From: Microbacterium sp. zg-Y818
GTDB lineage: Bacteria; Actinomycetota; Actinomycetes; Actinomycetales; Microbacteriaceae
Length of the DNA: 64,000 nt
Assembly: GCF_030246905.1 (NCBI RefSeq)
Contig: NZ_CP126741.1
Coordinates: 2,914,001 to 2,978,000 of the forward strand
Direction: 5' to 3'
The position numbers and the translations under genes are program-made. Below the pieces are notes generated by a model. That model did no database searches. It was given only the letters and a program-made list of their open reading frames with translations, and was not told the origin of the DNA. Positions 9,277-20,263 of this stretch are shown in pieces. Numbering within the stretch: position 1 is the stretch's first letter; the number at the start of each line of letters is the position of its first letter.

Positions 9277-10499
9277 CTCCGGTCGACACGCCGGTGGGCG
9301 ACGGGCCGGGGGCGACGGGAGCCGTGCGCCCCGGCGCCTCGAACGGCGAGGGCCACGGCGACGCCGACGCCGACGCCGTCGACGCCGACTGGATCGTGAT
9401 CGTGCCGGTGAAGCCGGCCGAGGCCGGCAAGTCGCGACTCGCCGTGCCGGGGATCGATCGCGAGGCGCTGGCCCGCGCCATCGCCCGCGACACCCTCGCC
9501 GCGGTCGCCCGCACCCCGGGCGTCGCGCGGGTGATCGTGGTCAGCAGCGACCCGGATGCCGCGGCCACCGTGGCCGGCGACCCCGACGGCGCCCCCGTGG
9601 AGATCGTGGGAGACCCGGGCGAAGGGCTCGACGCCGCCGTGGCGATGGGGGTCGCGGGGTTCTCCGGCCGCGCCCGTGCCGCACTCCTGGGCGACCTGCC
9701 CGCGCTGCGGCCCGACGAGCTCGCGAGCGCGCTGCGCTCCGCCGCCCGTCACCGCCGCGCGGTGGTGGGGGATGCAGAAGGGACCGGATCGACCCTGGTC
9801 ACGGCCTCGGGCGGACTGGCGTGGCGGTCGGCGTTCGGCACGGGCTCATTCGGCCGGCACCGCAAGCTCGGCGCCGTGGCGGTGACCGCGCCCGCGGCAT
9901 CCGGCCTGCGCCGCGACGTGGACACCCTGCAGCAGCTGCGCACGGCCGAAGACGTCGGGGTGGGACCGCGCACCTCGGCACTGCTACACGCGGCCCGCCG
10001 TGGAGCCGACGCGGTGCTCACCACCGCGAGGCTGCGGCTGCGTGAGATGGCCCAGCACGACCTCGACGAGATGGCCGCCCTGCTGGGCGATCCCGCGGTG
10101 ATGCGCTACTACCCCGCCCCGTTCACCCGCGAGCAGGCGGCCGCGTGGATCGAGCGCAACCAGAGCCGCTACCGCGACGAGGGCTTCGGCCTGTGGATCG
10201 TCGAAGACCACGACGGCGCGTTCGTCGGCGACTGCGGCCTCACCTGGCAGCGGATGGGCACGCGGCGGGTGCTGGAGGTGGGGTATCACGTGGCGCCGCG
10301 CTTCCAGCGGCGCGGCTACGCCAGTGAGGCCGCCGCGGCGGCCCGGGATCTGGCGCGCTCGCTGGGCTTCGGCGAGCTGCGGGCACTCATCCACCCGCAC
10401 AACGCCGCGTCGACGCGGGTGGCGACGAAGATCGGCATGCACCGGGATGGCGCCGAGTCCGCCCTCACCGGCATCACTGTCATGCGCATGGAGCTGTAG
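9273..10499 (+). CDS. cofC: CofC/FbiD guanylyltransferase fused to a GNAT acetyltransferase
   Basis: One continuous 408-residue frame from a GTG that overlaps the fgd stop. Residues about 40-230 are CofC: VIVPVKPAEAGKSRL, ALLGDLPALRPDEL, EGTGSTLV, FGTGSFGRHRKLGA. CofC/FbiD activates the phospho-C3 acid (PEP in actinobacteria) with GTP for F420 assembly. From about residue 249 a RimJ/RimL-type GNAT domain follows: TTARLRLREM, GYHVAPRFQRRGYASEAA, IHPHNAASTRVATKIGM. Normal CofC is about 210 residues and single-domain. The first 40 residues are an Asp/Ala low-complexity leader (DADADAVDAD). No internal stop or start separates the domains, so a fusion is the simplest reading. The acetyl acceptor is unknown. 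Confidence 0.87.
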   Translation: MTPVDTPVGDGPGATGAVRPGASNGEGHGDADADAVDADWIVIVPVKPAEAGKSRLAVPGIDREALARAIARDTLAAVARTPGVARVIVVSSDPDAAATVAGDPDGAPVEIVGDPGEGLDAAVAMGVAGFSGRARAALLGDLPALRPDELASALRSAARHRRAVVGDAEGTGSTLVTASGGLAWRSAFGTGSFGRHRKLGAVAVTAPAASGLRRDVDTLQQLRTAEDVGVGPRTSALLHAARRGADAVLTTARLRLREMAQHDLDEMAALLGDPAVMRYYPAPFTREQAAAWIERNQSRYRDEGFGLWIVEDHDGAFVGDCGLTWQRMGTRRVLEVGYHVAPRFQRRGYASEAAAAARDLARSLGFGELRALIHPHNAASTRVATKIGMHRDGAESALTGITVMRMEL

Positions 10500-10513
10500 C
10501 GGCCGCAGGGGCG

Positions 10514-10533
10514 CGCGGCGCTCCGGCGCCGCG
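10514..10533. terminator. GC hairpin between convergent genes
   Basis: A perfect 8-bp stem CGCGGCGC / GCGCCGCG with a four-base loop lies between the cofC and fucU stop codons. There is no clear T tract. Its position between convergent genes suggests a bidirectional terminator. Confidence 0.5.
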
Positions 10534-10953
10534 TTACGCGGACCGGTGCCCGACGACGCCCTTGCGCAGCAGCGCGTTGCCGTATTTGCGCGTCTCCCCC
10601 GTGCGCACCATGAGATACGCCGGCCGGGCGACGTCGTAGTAGGCGAAGCGCTCCACGAACCGCGTCGTCTCCACCGTGGTCCCGGCCGCGGCCATCAGTT
10701 CGTGCTGCACATCGAGCACCTCGCCGTCTGCGGACTCCATGAGGTCGAGGCCCGGCGCGTCATCGAGGGGGATGACGGTGCGGATCGCCGCCAGCACCTC
10801 GGGGGTGGTCGTGCCGGGCAGGTCGATGACCCGCCCGCCCAGGGCCCACGCCGGAAAGTGCGCGTCGGCGATCACGACGGCATCCGAGTGGCCCATCCGA
10901 TCGAGATGCAGCAGCATCTCGCCCGTCAGCAGGGGGTTGATTCCTTCGAGCAT
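10534..10953 (-). CDS. fucU: RbsD/FucU family sugar mutarotase
   Basis: A 139-residue protein with an ATG preceded by a strong AGGAGGAC site. The family hallmark is LDRMGHSDAVVIADAHFPA near residues 17-35, with its catalytic His. RbsD/FucU proteins interconvert sugar anomers, FucU for L-fucose. It sits at the end of the minus-strand arm of the fucose-type cluster, 28 bases after the aldo/keto reductase, which supports fucose rather than ribose. Confidence 0.9.
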   Translation of the reverse strand: MLEGINPLLTGEMLLHLDRMGHSDAVVIADAHFPAWALGGRVIDLPGTTTPEVLAAIRTVIPLDDAPGLDLMESADGEVLDVQHELMAAAGTTVETTRFVERFAYYDVARPAYLMVRTGETRKYGNALLRKGVVGHRSA

Positions 10954-10981
10954 GTGTCCTCCTCGATCGGGGTGCCGGGCG

Positions 10982-11944
10982 TCACGCGGTGATGAGCGCC
11001 TCGTGGGCCAGCTCCGCCCAGAAGCCCTCCGGGATCTCCAGCGTCGCCAGCTGCACGTTCTCACGCACCTGCGCGGGCCTCGAGCTGCCCAGCACCACCG
11101 ATTCCACCGCGGCATCGCGCAGCGGGAACTGGATCGCGGCGGCGGGCAACGGCACGTCGTGCGCACGGCACACGGCGACGATGCGCTGCAGCCGATCCCA
11201 GACCTCGTCGGGGACGCCGCCGTATTCGTATCGGCCGTCGCGCGTCGGCTCTGCCCGTGCGAGCAGCCCCGAGTTGAAGACGGAGGCCGCGACCACTCCC
11301 GTCCCCCGCTCACGACAGGCAGGCAGCACGTCTTCGGCGGCGGGCTGCACCAGCAGCGTGTAGCGACCGGCGATCATGATCGTGTCGAGATCCGCCCCGC
11401 GAACAGCGCGGGCCAGCGCGTGACTGGTCATCGCTCCGATGCCGATGGCATCCACCGCACCCTCGGCGCGCAGCCGTTCCAGCACGGGGAACGCTGAGGT
11501 CAGCGCGAGGTCGAGGTCGTGGCGCTCCGGGTCGTGCAGGTAGACGAGGTCGATCCGGTCGAGGCCGAGCCGGTCCTGCGATTCGGCGAGCGAGGCGCGG
11601 ATGCCGGCCTCGGAGAAGTCCCACTCGCGCCGCAGGTCGTTCGGCACGAAGAAGTCGTGATCGGTGTCCAGCCCCCCGTCGAAGGCGGGGTTCGGACGCA
11701 ACAGCCGACCGACCTTGGTCGAGACGAAGAACTCATCGCGGGGCTTCGTCTGCAGGAACGCTCCGAGGCGACGCTCGGAAAGCCCGAGGCCGTAGTGGGG
11801 GGCGGTGTCGTAGTAGCGGACTCCGCTCTCCCACGCCGCGTCCAGAACCGCCAACGCATCATCGTCGCTGAGCGCGCGGAAGAGATTGCCGACGTTCGCG
11901 GCGCCGTAGCCGACCGCCGGGATGACGCTCTCAGTCCGTGACAT
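10982..11944 (-). CDS. aldo/keto reductase, probable L-fucose (aldose 1-) dehydrogenase
   Basis: A 320-residue AKR. The ATG at 11944 lies inside the end of the dehydratase gene (14-base overlap). The catalytic Tyr is in [17 protein letters not shown], the Lys in VSTKVGR and the His in VYLHDPE. AKRs of this subgroup oxidise L-fucose or related D-threo-aldoses at C1 to the lactone, with NAD(P)+. The neighbours (mutarotase, fuconate dehydratase) place it as the first oxidation step. A GTG/ATG further upstream would add a few residues but has no better ribosome site. Confidence 0.85.
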   Translation of the reverse strand: MSRTESVIPAVGYGAANVGNLFRALSDDDALAVLDAAWESGVRYYDTAPHYGLGLSERRLGAFLQTKPRDEFFVSTKVGRLLRPNPAFDGGLDTDHDFFVPNDLRREWDFSEAGIRASLAESQDRLGLDRIDLVYLHDPERHDLDLALTSAFPVLERLRAEGAVDAIGIGAMTSHALARAVRGADLDTIMIAGRYTLLVQPAAEDVLPACRERGTGVVAASVFNSGLLARAEPTRDGRYEYGGVPDEVWDRLQRIVAVCRAHDVPLPAAAIQFPLRDAAVESVVLGSSRPAQVRENVQLATLEIPEGFWAELAHEALITA

Positions 11945-13226
11945 GCTCACCCGTCCATGCATACTTCCGCACGCTGTCGGCCTTCATCTCCATGCCGGTC
12001 CCCGGTGCGGAGGGCGCCCGGTAGGAACCGCCCTGGATATCGACCGGAACCTCGAAGTGCTCGTGCAGGTGATCGACGTATTCGATCAGCCGCCCCTCGC
12101 GTGTCCCCGTCACGGCGACGAAGTCGAACATCGACAGGTGCTGCACAGCCTCGCACAGGCCGACGCCACCGGCGTGCGGGCAGACCGGAATGCCGAACTT
12201 CGCCGCCAGCAGCAGATTGGCGATGTTCTCGTTGACACCGGCGACGCGGACGGCATCGATCTGCATGACCCCGATCGCCCTGGCCTGCAACAGCTGCTTG
12301 AAGATGATGCGGTTCTGCGCGTGCTCCCCCGTCGCAACGCGGATCGGAGCGATGCCACGCGCGATCTCGGCGTGGCCCAGGATGTCGTCCGGGCTGGTGG
12401 GCTCTTCGACCCATGCCGGATCGAACTCGGCCAGGGCGCTGACCCACGCGATCGCCTCGGACACCTCCCAGCGCTGGTTCGCGTCGATCGCGATCGGGAA
12501 GTCGGGACCGACGACCTCGCGTGCCTTGCGGAAGCGTCGGATGTCGTCGTCCAGGTCGGCGCCGACCTTGAGCTTGATCTGGGTGAAGCCGTCGGCGATC
12601 GCTTCCAGGGCCAGCCGCTCGAGCTTCTCATCGGAGTAGCCGAGCCAGCCGGGGCTGGTCGTATACGCCGGGTATCCGGTCGCCAGCAGCTCGGCCTCCC
12701 GCTGCTCGCGCCCCGCGACGCCCGCACGGAGGATCTCGAGGGCCTCGTCACGCGTGAGGGCATTGGTGAGGTAGCGGAAGTCGACGAGGTCGACGAGCTC
12801 CTCCGGGGTCATGCGCGAGAGCAGCCGCCACAGCGGGAGACCTGCCCGCTTGGCTTTGATGTCCCACAGCGCGTTCGTCACCGCGCCGATGGCCATGTGC
12901 ATCACGCCCTTCTCCGGGCCCAGCCAGCGCAGCTGCGAGTCGCCGATGATCGCGCGAAAGGTGCCGCCCATGTCGTCCAGCAGCGGTTCGACTTCGCGGC
13001 CTACCAGGTGACCGGCGAGCGCGTCGATCGCCGCGACCTGCACGTCGTTGCCGCGGCCGATGGTGAACACGAACGAGTGACCGGCGATGCCGTCGTGCGC
13101 ATCCGTGCGGATCACGACATACGCCGCCGAGTAGTCCGGATCGGGGTTCATCGCGTCGGAGCCGTCCAGGCGCAGCGACGTCGGGAATCGGATGTCGGTG
13201 GTCTCGAGTGCGACGATGCGGCTCAC
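11931..13226 (-). CDS. L-fuconate dehydratase-type enolase superfamily protein
   Basis: 431 residues from a GTG with an AGGAGAGGAAT site. It is a mandelate-racemase/enolase superfamily enzyme: the Lys pair is in IKLKVGAD, metal ligands are in IDANQRWEV and [10 protein letters not shown], and TGEHAQNR is also present. The length and the N-terminal [15 protein letters not shown] match L-fuconate dehydratases, which convert L-fuconate to 2-keto-3-deoxy-L-fuconate. It is the first gene of the minus-strand arm and diverges from the hydrolase and SDR genes that would use its product. Confidence 0.9.
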   Translation of the reverse strand: MSRIVALETTDIRFPTSLRLDGSDAMNPDPDYSAAYVVIRTDAHDGIAGHSFVFTIGRGNDVQVAAIDALAGHLVGREVEPLLDDMGGTFRAIIGDSQLRWLGPEKGVMHMAIGAVTNALWDIKAKRAGLPLWRLLSRMTPEELVDLVDFRYLTNALTRDEALEILRAGVAGREQREAELLATGYPAYTTSPGWLGYSDEKLERLALEAIADGFTQIKLKVGADLDDDIRRFRKAREVVGPDFPIAIDANQRWEVSEAIAWVSALAEFDPAWVEEPTSPDDILGHAEIARGIAPIRVATGEHAQNRIIFKQLLQARAIGVMQIDAVRVAGVNENIANLLLAAKFGIPVCPHAGGVGLCEAVQHLSMFDFVAVTGTREGRLIEYVDHLHEHFEVPVDIQGGSYRAPSAPGTGMEMKADSVRKYAWTGEHVTD

Positions 13227-13269
13227 TGCATTCCTCTCCTGGTGCAGCGCGAAAATCCTGCACAGACCC

Positions 13270-13303
13270 TTGGAGTGTAAACATCCGATGTCTATACTGT
13301 CAA
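13270..13303. promoter_or_regulatory. overlapping divergent promoters with a shared operator
   Basis: Plus strand: -35 TTGGAG (13270-13275), 17-base spacer, -10 TATACT (13293-13298). Minus strand: -35 TTGACA (complement of 13298-13303), 18-base spacer, -10 TACACT (complement of 13274-13279). Both spacers contain the palindromic ACATCCGATGT (13281-13291). One bound regulator could therefore silence both arms. No regulator gene lies next to it. Confidence 0.7.
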
Positions 13304-13349
13304 TCAGACGTGCCGCCTGGTCGCGGCTCCCCGACGAGGTAGGAGAACC

Positions 13350-14206
<857 letters not shown>

Positions 14207-14210
<4 letters not shown>

Positions 14211-14986
14211 CGCAGGCAAGCCCGCACTCGAACGCCGCACCGGCCCTCGACGGGCTCGTCGCGATCGTCACCGGCGGAGCCTCTGGAATCGGCGCGGCCA
14301 TCGCGGCCCGCCTGCATGCCAACGGAGCGCGGATCGCCATCCTCGATCGCGACCCGTCCGGGGCCGACGAGCGCTTCGCCGCCTTCAGCGCCGACGTCTC
14401 CGACCGCGCGAGCGTGGACCGCGCCGTCGCCGCCGTCGCCGAACGGTTCGGGCGCATCGACATCGTCGTGAACAATGCCGGCATCGGAGCCGTCGGGGAC
14501 ATCACCGCGAACGACGATGATGAATGGGCGCGCGTCCTCTCTGTCAACGTCACGGGCATCGCTCGCGTGATGTCGGCGGCCCTGCCGTGGCTGCGCCGAT
14601 CGCCCGCTGCAGCGGTCTGCAACACGGCTTCCATAGCCTCGACCGCGGGGCTTCCGCAGCGCGCGCTGTACTCGGCTTCGAAGGGCGCCGTCTCGGCGCT
14701 CACCCGCGCAATGGCCGCCGATCACCTGCGCGAAGGCATTCGCGTCAACGCCGTCAACCCGGGCACGGCCGACACGCCCTGGGTCGAGCGGCTACTCGGA
14801 CAGGCGGCCGACCCGCAGGCCGAACGCGCGGCCCTCGAGGCGCGGCAGCCGCATGGCAGGCTGGTCAGCCCGGAGGAGGTCGCCGCAGCCGTGGCATACC
14901 TCGTGTCGCCCGCAGCCGGTTCGACGACCGGCACGGCCCTCGAAGTCGACGGAGGCATGGCGCGCCTGCGCCTGCGCGCGGAATAG
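14207..14986 (+). CDS. SDR family oxidoreductase, probable 2-keto-3-deoxy-L-fuconate dehydrogenase
   Basis: 259 residues starting in the stop of the hydrolase gene. Classical SDR motifs are TGGASGIG (cofactor), NNAG and YSASK (catalytic Tyr/Lys), and it ends in a GTALEVDGGM tail. It would oxidise the 4-hydroxyl of 2-keto-3-deoxy-L-fuconate with NAD+, supplying the diketo acid to the FAH enzyme. The role is inferred from context; the SDR call is firm. Confidence 0.88.
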
Positions 14987-15026
14987 ACGCAATCGCGTTG
15001 ATCCCGCCGTCGGCATCCGTTGCTGC

Positions 15027-16007
15027 TCAGCGAGCGGTGGCCTCGGCCGCGGCCAGCGCGGCGTCGGCCATCGCAGCGGATGCCGCGACATCGCGCATCC
15101 ACAGCGGGGTGACGACCGCGCGCACGCCCTGCGCATCGACCTCGGCGGCGAGGGGAGCGTCCTCCTGTGCGATCAGCCAGGCATCCAGCACGCCGCCGTC
15201 GCGGCGGGCGCCGTAGAGCCCCGCCACCGCAGCGGCGGACGTCGCCACGCCGATCGCCGTGAGGCAGACATCGGCCATCCCCCGCACGACGGACCCGCCG
15301 ATGATCGGCGACACCCCGACCACCCGGGCGGCCGTGTCCGCCAGCGCTTCGCGGATCCCGGGCACGGCGAGGATCGGGCCGATCGACACGACGGGGTTCG
15401 ACGGTGCGAGCAGCACGACGTCGGCATCCGCGATCGCCTGGACGACGCCGGGCGCGGGACGCGCCGATCGGATGCCGGGGTTGTCGAAGCCGAGCGGGGC
15501 GAGCTGCGCACGGTGGCGCGTCCACCACTCCTGGAAGTGCATCGCGTCGCCGCCGGACACTCGAACGTGGGTGTCGACCTCGGTGTCGGTCATCGGCAGC
15601 ATCCGCACGCCGAGCGGCCACCGGCGCGAGAGCCGCTCGACGACCTGTGTCGGGGTGAGCCCTTCGCGCAGCCACCCGGTGCGCGCGAGGTGGGTGCCGA
15701 GGTCGAGGTCGCCGAGGGTGAACCATGGCCACCCGGCATCCCACTGCTGCAGTTCGCGGTTGACTCGCTCGGTGTCGCCGGCGCGGCCCCATCCCCGCTC
15801 GGTGTCGTTGACCCCGGCGAGCGCGTAGAGGATCGAGTCGACGTCGGGTTGCAGCCGCACACCCGAGAGCCACAGGTCGTCGCCGGTGTTGACGACGACC
15901 GTCGCCTCGGGGGCGCCGCGGCGGGCGAGCGCCTCACGGACGCCGAGGGTGAACTTCGAGCCGCCGACTCCACCGGCGAGCACGACGACGCGAGGAGAGG
16001 ATGTCAC
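15027..16007 (-). CDS. cofD: 2-phospho-L-lactate/PEP transferase CofD (FbiA)
   Basis: 326 residues. The N-terminal LAGGVGGSKFTLGV, VVNTGDDLWLSG, GWFTLGDLDLGTHL-type segment (here WFTLGDLDLGTHLARTGWL) and LLAPSNPVVSIGPIL are diagnostic of CofD. It joins the activated phospho-acid made by CofC to FO, giving dehydro-F420-0 or F420-0. It usually sits next to the gamma-glutamyl ligase CofE/FbiB. Here no cofE is adjacent; the neighbours are the fucose SDR and hemL. Confidence 0.93.
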   Translation of the reverse strand: MTSSPRVVVLAGGVGGSKFTLGVREALARRGAPEATVVVNTGDDLWLSGVRLQPDVDSILYALAGVNDTERGWGRAGDTERVNRELQQWDAGWPWFTLGDLDLGTHLARTGWLREGLTPTQVVERLSRRWPLGVRMLPMTDTEVDTHVRVSGGDAMHFQEWWTRHRAQLAPLGFDNPGIRSARPAPGVVQAIADADVVLLAPSNPVVSIGPILAVPGIREALADTAARVVGVSPIIGGSVVRGMADVCLTAIGVATSAAAVAGLYGARRDGGVLDAWLIAQEDAPLAAEVDAQGVRAVVTPLWMRDVAASAAMADAALAAAEATAR

Positions 16008-16081
16008 CGCTCCACCCTATGGGCGGGCCGTTGCCGCAAGCCGCCAGGCATGGGCCAACCGGCTGGACCCCGGAGCAGGCC

Positions 16082-17404
16082 CTACGCCGCCGCGCCGGCC
16101 GCGGCGCGCGCCGCACCGGGAAGCGTATCGACGATCCGCGCGAGCGCGGCGTCGTCGTGCGCGGCGGTGAGGAACCAGGCCTCGTAGACACTGGGGGGCA
16201 GAGACACCCCGGCGTCGAGCATCGCGTGGAAGAACGGGGTGTACCGCGCCGCCTGCTGCTCGAGCGCTTCTGCGTACGAGCGCGGCGCCTCGGGCAGCAT
16301 CGCCAGGCCGAAGAGCGACCCGGCCCGCGGCACGGCGTGCACCACGCCTTCGGCCGTCAGCGCGGCGTTGAGGGCGTCGGCCACGACCGATGCCGCGGCA
16401 TCCACCCGCGCGTACACCTCGGGGGTCGCCAGGCGCAGCGTCGCGATGCCCGCGGCGACCGAGAGCGGATTGCCCGAGAGCGTGCCCGCCTGGTACACCG
16501 GCCCGACGGGCGCGAGCATCTCCATCACGTCGGCGCGGCCGCCGAGCGCCGCCAGCGGCATGCCACCTCCGACGACCTTGCCGAAGGTGAAGAGGTCGGG
16601 GGTGTACTGCTCGCCGGCATCCTGCTGCAGACCCCAGTACCCGGCCGGGTGCACGCGGAACCCCGTGAGCACCTCGTCGAGGATGAGCAGCGCACCGTTT
16701 CGATGCGCGATGTCGGCGAGCGCCGCGTTGAACCCCGGCAGCGGCGGGACGACCCCCATGTTCGCGGCGGCCGCCTCGACGATGATCGCGGCGATGCGGT
16801 CGCCGTGCACGGTGAAGGCCTCTTCGACGGCGGCCACGTCGTTGTACGGCAGCACGAGCGTCTGCGCCGCGATGGGCGCCGGCACCCCCGCCGAACCGGG
16901 CAGGGCGAGGGTGGCGACCCCGGAGCCGGCCGCGGCGAGCAGCCCGTCGGAGTGCCCGTGATAGTGCCCGGCGAACTTGATCAGCAGGTCCCGCCCGGTG
17001 TAGCCCCGGGCCAGCCGGATCGCGGTCATCGTCGCCTCGGTGCCGGTCGACACCAGCCGGACGCGCTCGACGGGACGACGCTCGCCGGAAGACACCCGAG
17101 CGGCGATCATGTCCGCCAGCTCCACCTCGGCGCCGGTGGGCGCCCCGAAGGACAGGCCGCGGGATGCCGCCTGCTGCACGGCCTCGACGACCTCGGGATG
17201 CGCGTGGCCGAGGAGGGCAGGCCCCCACGACGCGACGAGGTCGACGTACTCACGGCCGGCGGCGTCGGTGATGTACGCACCGCGCGCCGACGACACGAAG
17301 CGCGGCGTTCCACCGACCGAGCCGTAGGCGCGCACCGGGGAGTTCACGCCCCCGGGGATCACCTCGCGCGCGTGTGCGAACAGTTCGTCGTTGCGGTCAG
17401 TCAT
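16082..17404 (-). CDS. hemL: glutamate-1-semialdehyde 2,1-aminomutase
   Basis: 440 residues, normal length for the enzyme. It is a fold-type I PLP enzyme with the Schiff-base Lys in [14 protein letters not shown], and [15 protein letters not shown] and [15 protein letters not shown] as GSAM signatures. It converts glutamate-1-semialdehyde to 5-aminolevulinate, the C5 entry to tetrapyrroles. It is the last gene of the minus-strand haem block, 70 bases after hemB. Confidence 0.96.
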   Translation of the reverse strand: MTDRNDELFAHAREVIPGGVNSPVRAYGSVGGTPRFVSSARGAYITDAAGREYVDLVASWGPALLGHAHPEVVEAVQQAASRGLSFGAPTGAEVELADMIAARVSSGERRPVERVRLVSTGTEATMTAIRLARGYTGRDLLIKFAGHYHGHSDGLLAAAGSGVATLALPGSAGVPAPIAAQTLVLPYNDVAAVEEAFTVHGDRIAAIIVEAAAANMGVVPPLPGFNAALADIAHRNGALLILDEVLTGFRVHPAGYWGLQQDAGEQYTPDLFTFGKVVGGGMPLAALGGRADVMEMLAPVGPVYQAGTLSGNPLSVAAGIATLRLATPEVYARVDAAASVVADALNAALTAEGVVHAVPRAGSLFGLAMLPEAPRSYAEALEQQAARYTPFFHAMLDAGVSLPPSVYEAWFLTAAHDDAALARIVDTLPGAARAAAGAAA

Positions 17405-17474
17405 GCGTCACTCTCTCTCAGCGCCACCGTCGGCTCAGCGTCGCCGTCGCGGCCGGCCGCCGCCTGCGCGGCCC

Positions 17475-18458
17475 TCACAGACCGTCGCGCAGCCAGCCGG
17501 CGGCCTCGACGGCCCAATAGGTCAAGATGGTGTCCGCCCCGGCGCGGCGGATGGCCGTGAGCGACTCGGTGATCGCTCCGCGGCGGTCGATCCACCCGTT
17601 CGCGGCGGCGGCCTCGACCATCGCGTACTCGCCCGACACCTGGTACGCCCACACCGGCACGTCGACGGCGGCGCGCACGGCGGCCAGCACGTCGAGGTAG
17701 GGCAGGGCGGGTTTGACCATGACGATGTCGGCACCCTCATCGACGTCGGTGACGGCTTCGCGCACACCCTCGCGGCCGTTGCCGGGGTCGAGCTGGTACG
17801 TGCGGCGGTCGCCCTGCAGCTGCGAGTCCACCGCCTCGCGGAAGGGCCCGTAGAAGGCGCCGGCGTACTTGGCGGCGTACGCCAGGATCAGGGTGTCGGT
17901 GAAGCCCTCGGCCTCGAGCGCCGCGCGGATGTGGGCGACCTGGCCGTCCATCATCCCCGACAGGCCCAGCAGCTGCGAGCCGGCCCGCGCCTGGGCGAGA
18001 GCCATGGCGGCATACCGCTCGAGGGTCGCGTCGTTGTCGACGACCCCGTCGGCGCGCAGCACGCCGCAGTGGCCGTGGTCGGTGAATTCGTCCAGGCACA
18101 GGTCGGTCTGCACGACCAGCGCATCGCCGACTTCGGCGACCAGGGCCTCGGTGGCGACGTTCAGTACGCCGCGGGGGTCATCGGCACCGGAACCGACGGC
18201 GTCGCGCACGGTCGGCACGCCGAAGAGCATGATTCCGCCGACCCCGGCTGCTGCGGCCTCGGTCGCGGCACGCCGCAGCGAGTCGAGCGAGTGCTGCATG
18301 ACGCCCGGCATCGAGCCGATGGCGACGGGTTCGGCCAGCCCCTCCCGGATGAACGCGGGGAGGACGAGCTGGGCGGGGACGACGTGCGTCTCGCGCACAA
18401 GGCGGCGGACCGCCGGCGACTGGCGCAGCCGACGCGGGCGGTGGTCGGGAAAGCTCAC
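17475..18458 (-). CDS. hemB: delta-aminolevulinic acid dehydratase (porphobilinogen synthase)
   Basis: 327 residues from a GTG that overlaps the hemD stop. The two catalytic lysines lie in [19 protein letters not shown] and [13 protein letters not shown]. It condenses two 5-aminolevulinates to porphobilinogen. The metal-site segment [13 protein letters not shown] has one Cys rather than the three-Cys zinc site, so a magnesium-type enzyme is likely. Confidence 0.96.
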   Translation of the reverse strand: MSFPDHRPRRLRQSPAVRRLVRETHVVPAQLVLPAFIREGLAEPVAIGSMPGVMQHSLDSLRRAATEAAAAGVGGIMLFGVPTVRDAVGSGADDPRGVLNVATEALVAEVGDALVVQTDLCLDEFTDHGHCGVLRADGVVDNDATLERYAAMALAQARAGSQLLGLSGMMDGQVAHIRAALEAEGFTDTLILAYAAKYAGAFYGPFREAVDSQLQGDRRTYQLDPGNGREGVREAVTDVDEGADIVMVKPALPYLDVLAAVRAAVDVPVWAYQVSGEYAMVEAAAANGWIDRRGAITESLTAIRRAGADTILTYWAVEAAGWLRDGL

Positions 18459-19258
18459 GGCACCGTCTCGTCGGCTGAGTGCGGCAACGCCAGTTCCGCC
18501 ACCGCACCGATGAGGGCCGCCACGGTCTGCTCGGCGGCCACTGTGTCGACGGGAAGGCCCAGAAGGCGGGCGTCCTCGGCGGTACGCGGTCCGATCGCGG
18601 CGAGCACGGTCGCCGGCGGGATCGCGGGAAACTGCTCCCGCACTTGCTGCGCCACCGAGCCGCTGGTGACGAGGATGGCGTTGATGCGGCCGCTCGCGAC
18701 GTCCTGCGCGATCTTCTCCGTCACGGGTACGCCGACGGTGCGGTAGGCCACGACGCTGCGCACCCGGTGGCCGCCCTCGCTGAGCCGTTCGGTCAGCACG
18801 GGCTTCGCGATCTCGCTGCGCAGGGTCAGGATGTCGCGGGGCTCGCTCTCGAGGGCGATCAGCTGATCGGCCATCCCTGCGGCGGAGTTGTCGACCTCCG
18901 GCACGAGGTCGACCTTGTACCCGACGGCGCTCAGGGCGGCAGCGGTGGTCTCGCCGACCGCGGCGACCTTGGTGTTGACCGGGATCCGCGCGCGATAGGC
19001 ATAGAGCACGTCGACCGTGGTCGCGCTCGTGACGGTCAGCCAGTCGAAGACGCCCGCGGCCAGATCGGCCAGCGCCTTCTCGAGCGTCGCCTCATCGGTG
19101 GACGGCGCGAAGTTGATGAGCGGTGCGATGACGGGAGTCGCGCCCTGCGAACGAAGGGTGGCCGCGACGCCATCCCCCCAGGGTCCCCCGCGCGGCACGA
19201 GCACACGCCAGCCGGTGAGCGGCTTGGCGTGCGGCGGTGGCCAGGGGGTTGTGTTCAT
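18455..19258 (-). CDS. hemD: uroporphyrinogen-III synthase
   Basis: 267 residues from an ATG overlapping the hemC stop by 4 bases. It is a low-conservation family recognised by [12 protein letters not shown] at the N-terminus, the [11 protein letters not shown] segment, [10 protein letters not shown] and a late [15 protein letters not shown] motif. It closes hydroxymethylbilane with D-ring inversion. The call rests on motifs plus the position between hemC and hemB. Confidence 0.92.
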   Translation of the reverse strand: MNTTPWPPPHAKPLTGWRVLVPRGGPWGDGVAATLRSQGATPVIAPLINFAPSTDEATLEKALADLAAGVFDWLTVTSATTVDVLYAYRARIPVNTKVAAVGETTAAALSAVGYKVDLVPEVDNSAAGMADQLIALESEPRDILTLRSEIAKPVLTERLSEGGHRVRSVVAYRTVGVPVTEKIAQDVASGRINAILVTSGSVAQQVREQFPAIPPATVLAAIGPRTAEDARLLGLPVDTVAAEQTVAALIGAVAELALPHSADETVP

Positions 19259-20253
19259 GGGGTCGACTCTCGTGGTACCAGTTCGGCTGCCCCTCTGTCG
19301 AGCAGGCGACGAGCAACGTCGGACCCGGCGCGTACGGCGTACGCGATCGGGGTCGCGTCCTCGGCAGCATCCGCACCATCGCCGCTGCCTGTCGTCCTAC
19401 CATACTCCCGCGGGAAGGCGGCGGCGCTGTCCAGGCCGATTCGGCGACTTCCGTCCAGCGCGTACACGTTCGCATCGATGCGCAGGTCGTCACCTGAGAG
19501 CTCGGCGTGCACACCCAAGGGGGCGTGGCATCCGGCCTCGAGCACCGACAGCACCGTGCGTTCGGCCGTCACGGCCAGGCGCGTGTCGAGGTGGTCGAGG
19601 AGGGCGACGGCTGCCCGCAGGTCGTCGGGGCCGTCGGCCAGCGTCTCGATCGCGAGGGCACCTTGGCCCGGTGCGGTCGGCCACGCCGCGAGCCCCAAGG
19701 GCTCGAGGTGCAGGTCGCCGAGGTCCAGACCGATCCGCGACAGACCGGCGGCGGCGAGGATGACGGCATCCAGCTGTCCGTCACGCACCCGCTGCAGGCG
19801 GGAGTCGACGTTGCCGCGCAGGTCGTGCAGCTCGACGCGGGGGTTGCGCCGCACCACCTGCGCGCGGCGGCGCGGTGAACCGGTGCCCACGCGCGCGCCG
19901 GCGGCCATCAGGTGCAGTGGCGTGCCGTCGCGGGTGACCACGACGTCCCGGGCGTCTTCGCGCTGCGGGATCGCGGCGATGACGAGCCCGTCGGGCTGGG
20001 TGGTCGGCAGGTCCTTCAGCGAATGGACCAGCAGGTCGCACTCCCCCGCGACGAGCGCTTCACGCAGCCGGGTCGCGAAGACCCCCGTGCCGCCGATCTG
20101 CGACAGCGAAGCACGCGACACGTCGCCCTCGGAGACGATCGGCACGAGCTCGACCGGTCGGCCGGCAGCCGCCGCGAGGGCATCGGCGACCTGCTGCGAC
20201 TGCGCCATGGCCAAGGCGCTGCGGCGGGTGCCGAGGCGGAACGGGCGCGTCAT
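19255..20253 (-). CDS. hemC: hydroxymethylbilane synthase (porphobilinogen deaminase)
   Basis: 332 residues with an ATG start. The N-terminal RLGTRRSALAMAQSQQVAD, HSLKDLPT, GTGSPRRRAQ and RGNVDSRLQR are all diagnostic. The Cys that carries the dipyrromethane cofactor is in LEAGCHAPLGV. It polymerises four porphobilinogens to hydroxymethylbilane. It couples to hemD downstream by overlap and follows hemQ by 10 bases. Confidence 0.97.
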   Translation of the reverse strand: MTRPFRLGTRRSALAMAQSQQVADALAAAAGRPVELVPIVSEGDVSRASLSQIGGTGVFATRLREALVAGECDLLVHSLKDLPTTQPDGLVIAAIPQREDARDVVVTRDGTPLHLMAAGARVGTGSPRRRAQVVRRNPRVELHDLRGNVDSRLQRVRDGQLDAVILAAAGLSRIGLDLGDLHLEPLGLAAWPTAPGQGALAIETLADGPDDLRAAVALLDHLDTRLAVTAERTVLSVLEAGCHAPLGVHAELSGDDLRIDANVYALDGSRRIGLDSAAAFPREYGRTTGSGDGADAAEDATPIAYAVRAGSDVARRLLDRGAAELVPRESTP

Positions 20254-20263
20254 CGCGGCATCC

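Noticed and set aside
9355-9395. GACGCC triplet repeats at the start of cofC
   Set aside because: Encodes an Asp/Ala linker; simple codon repetition, no sign of a functional repeat element.
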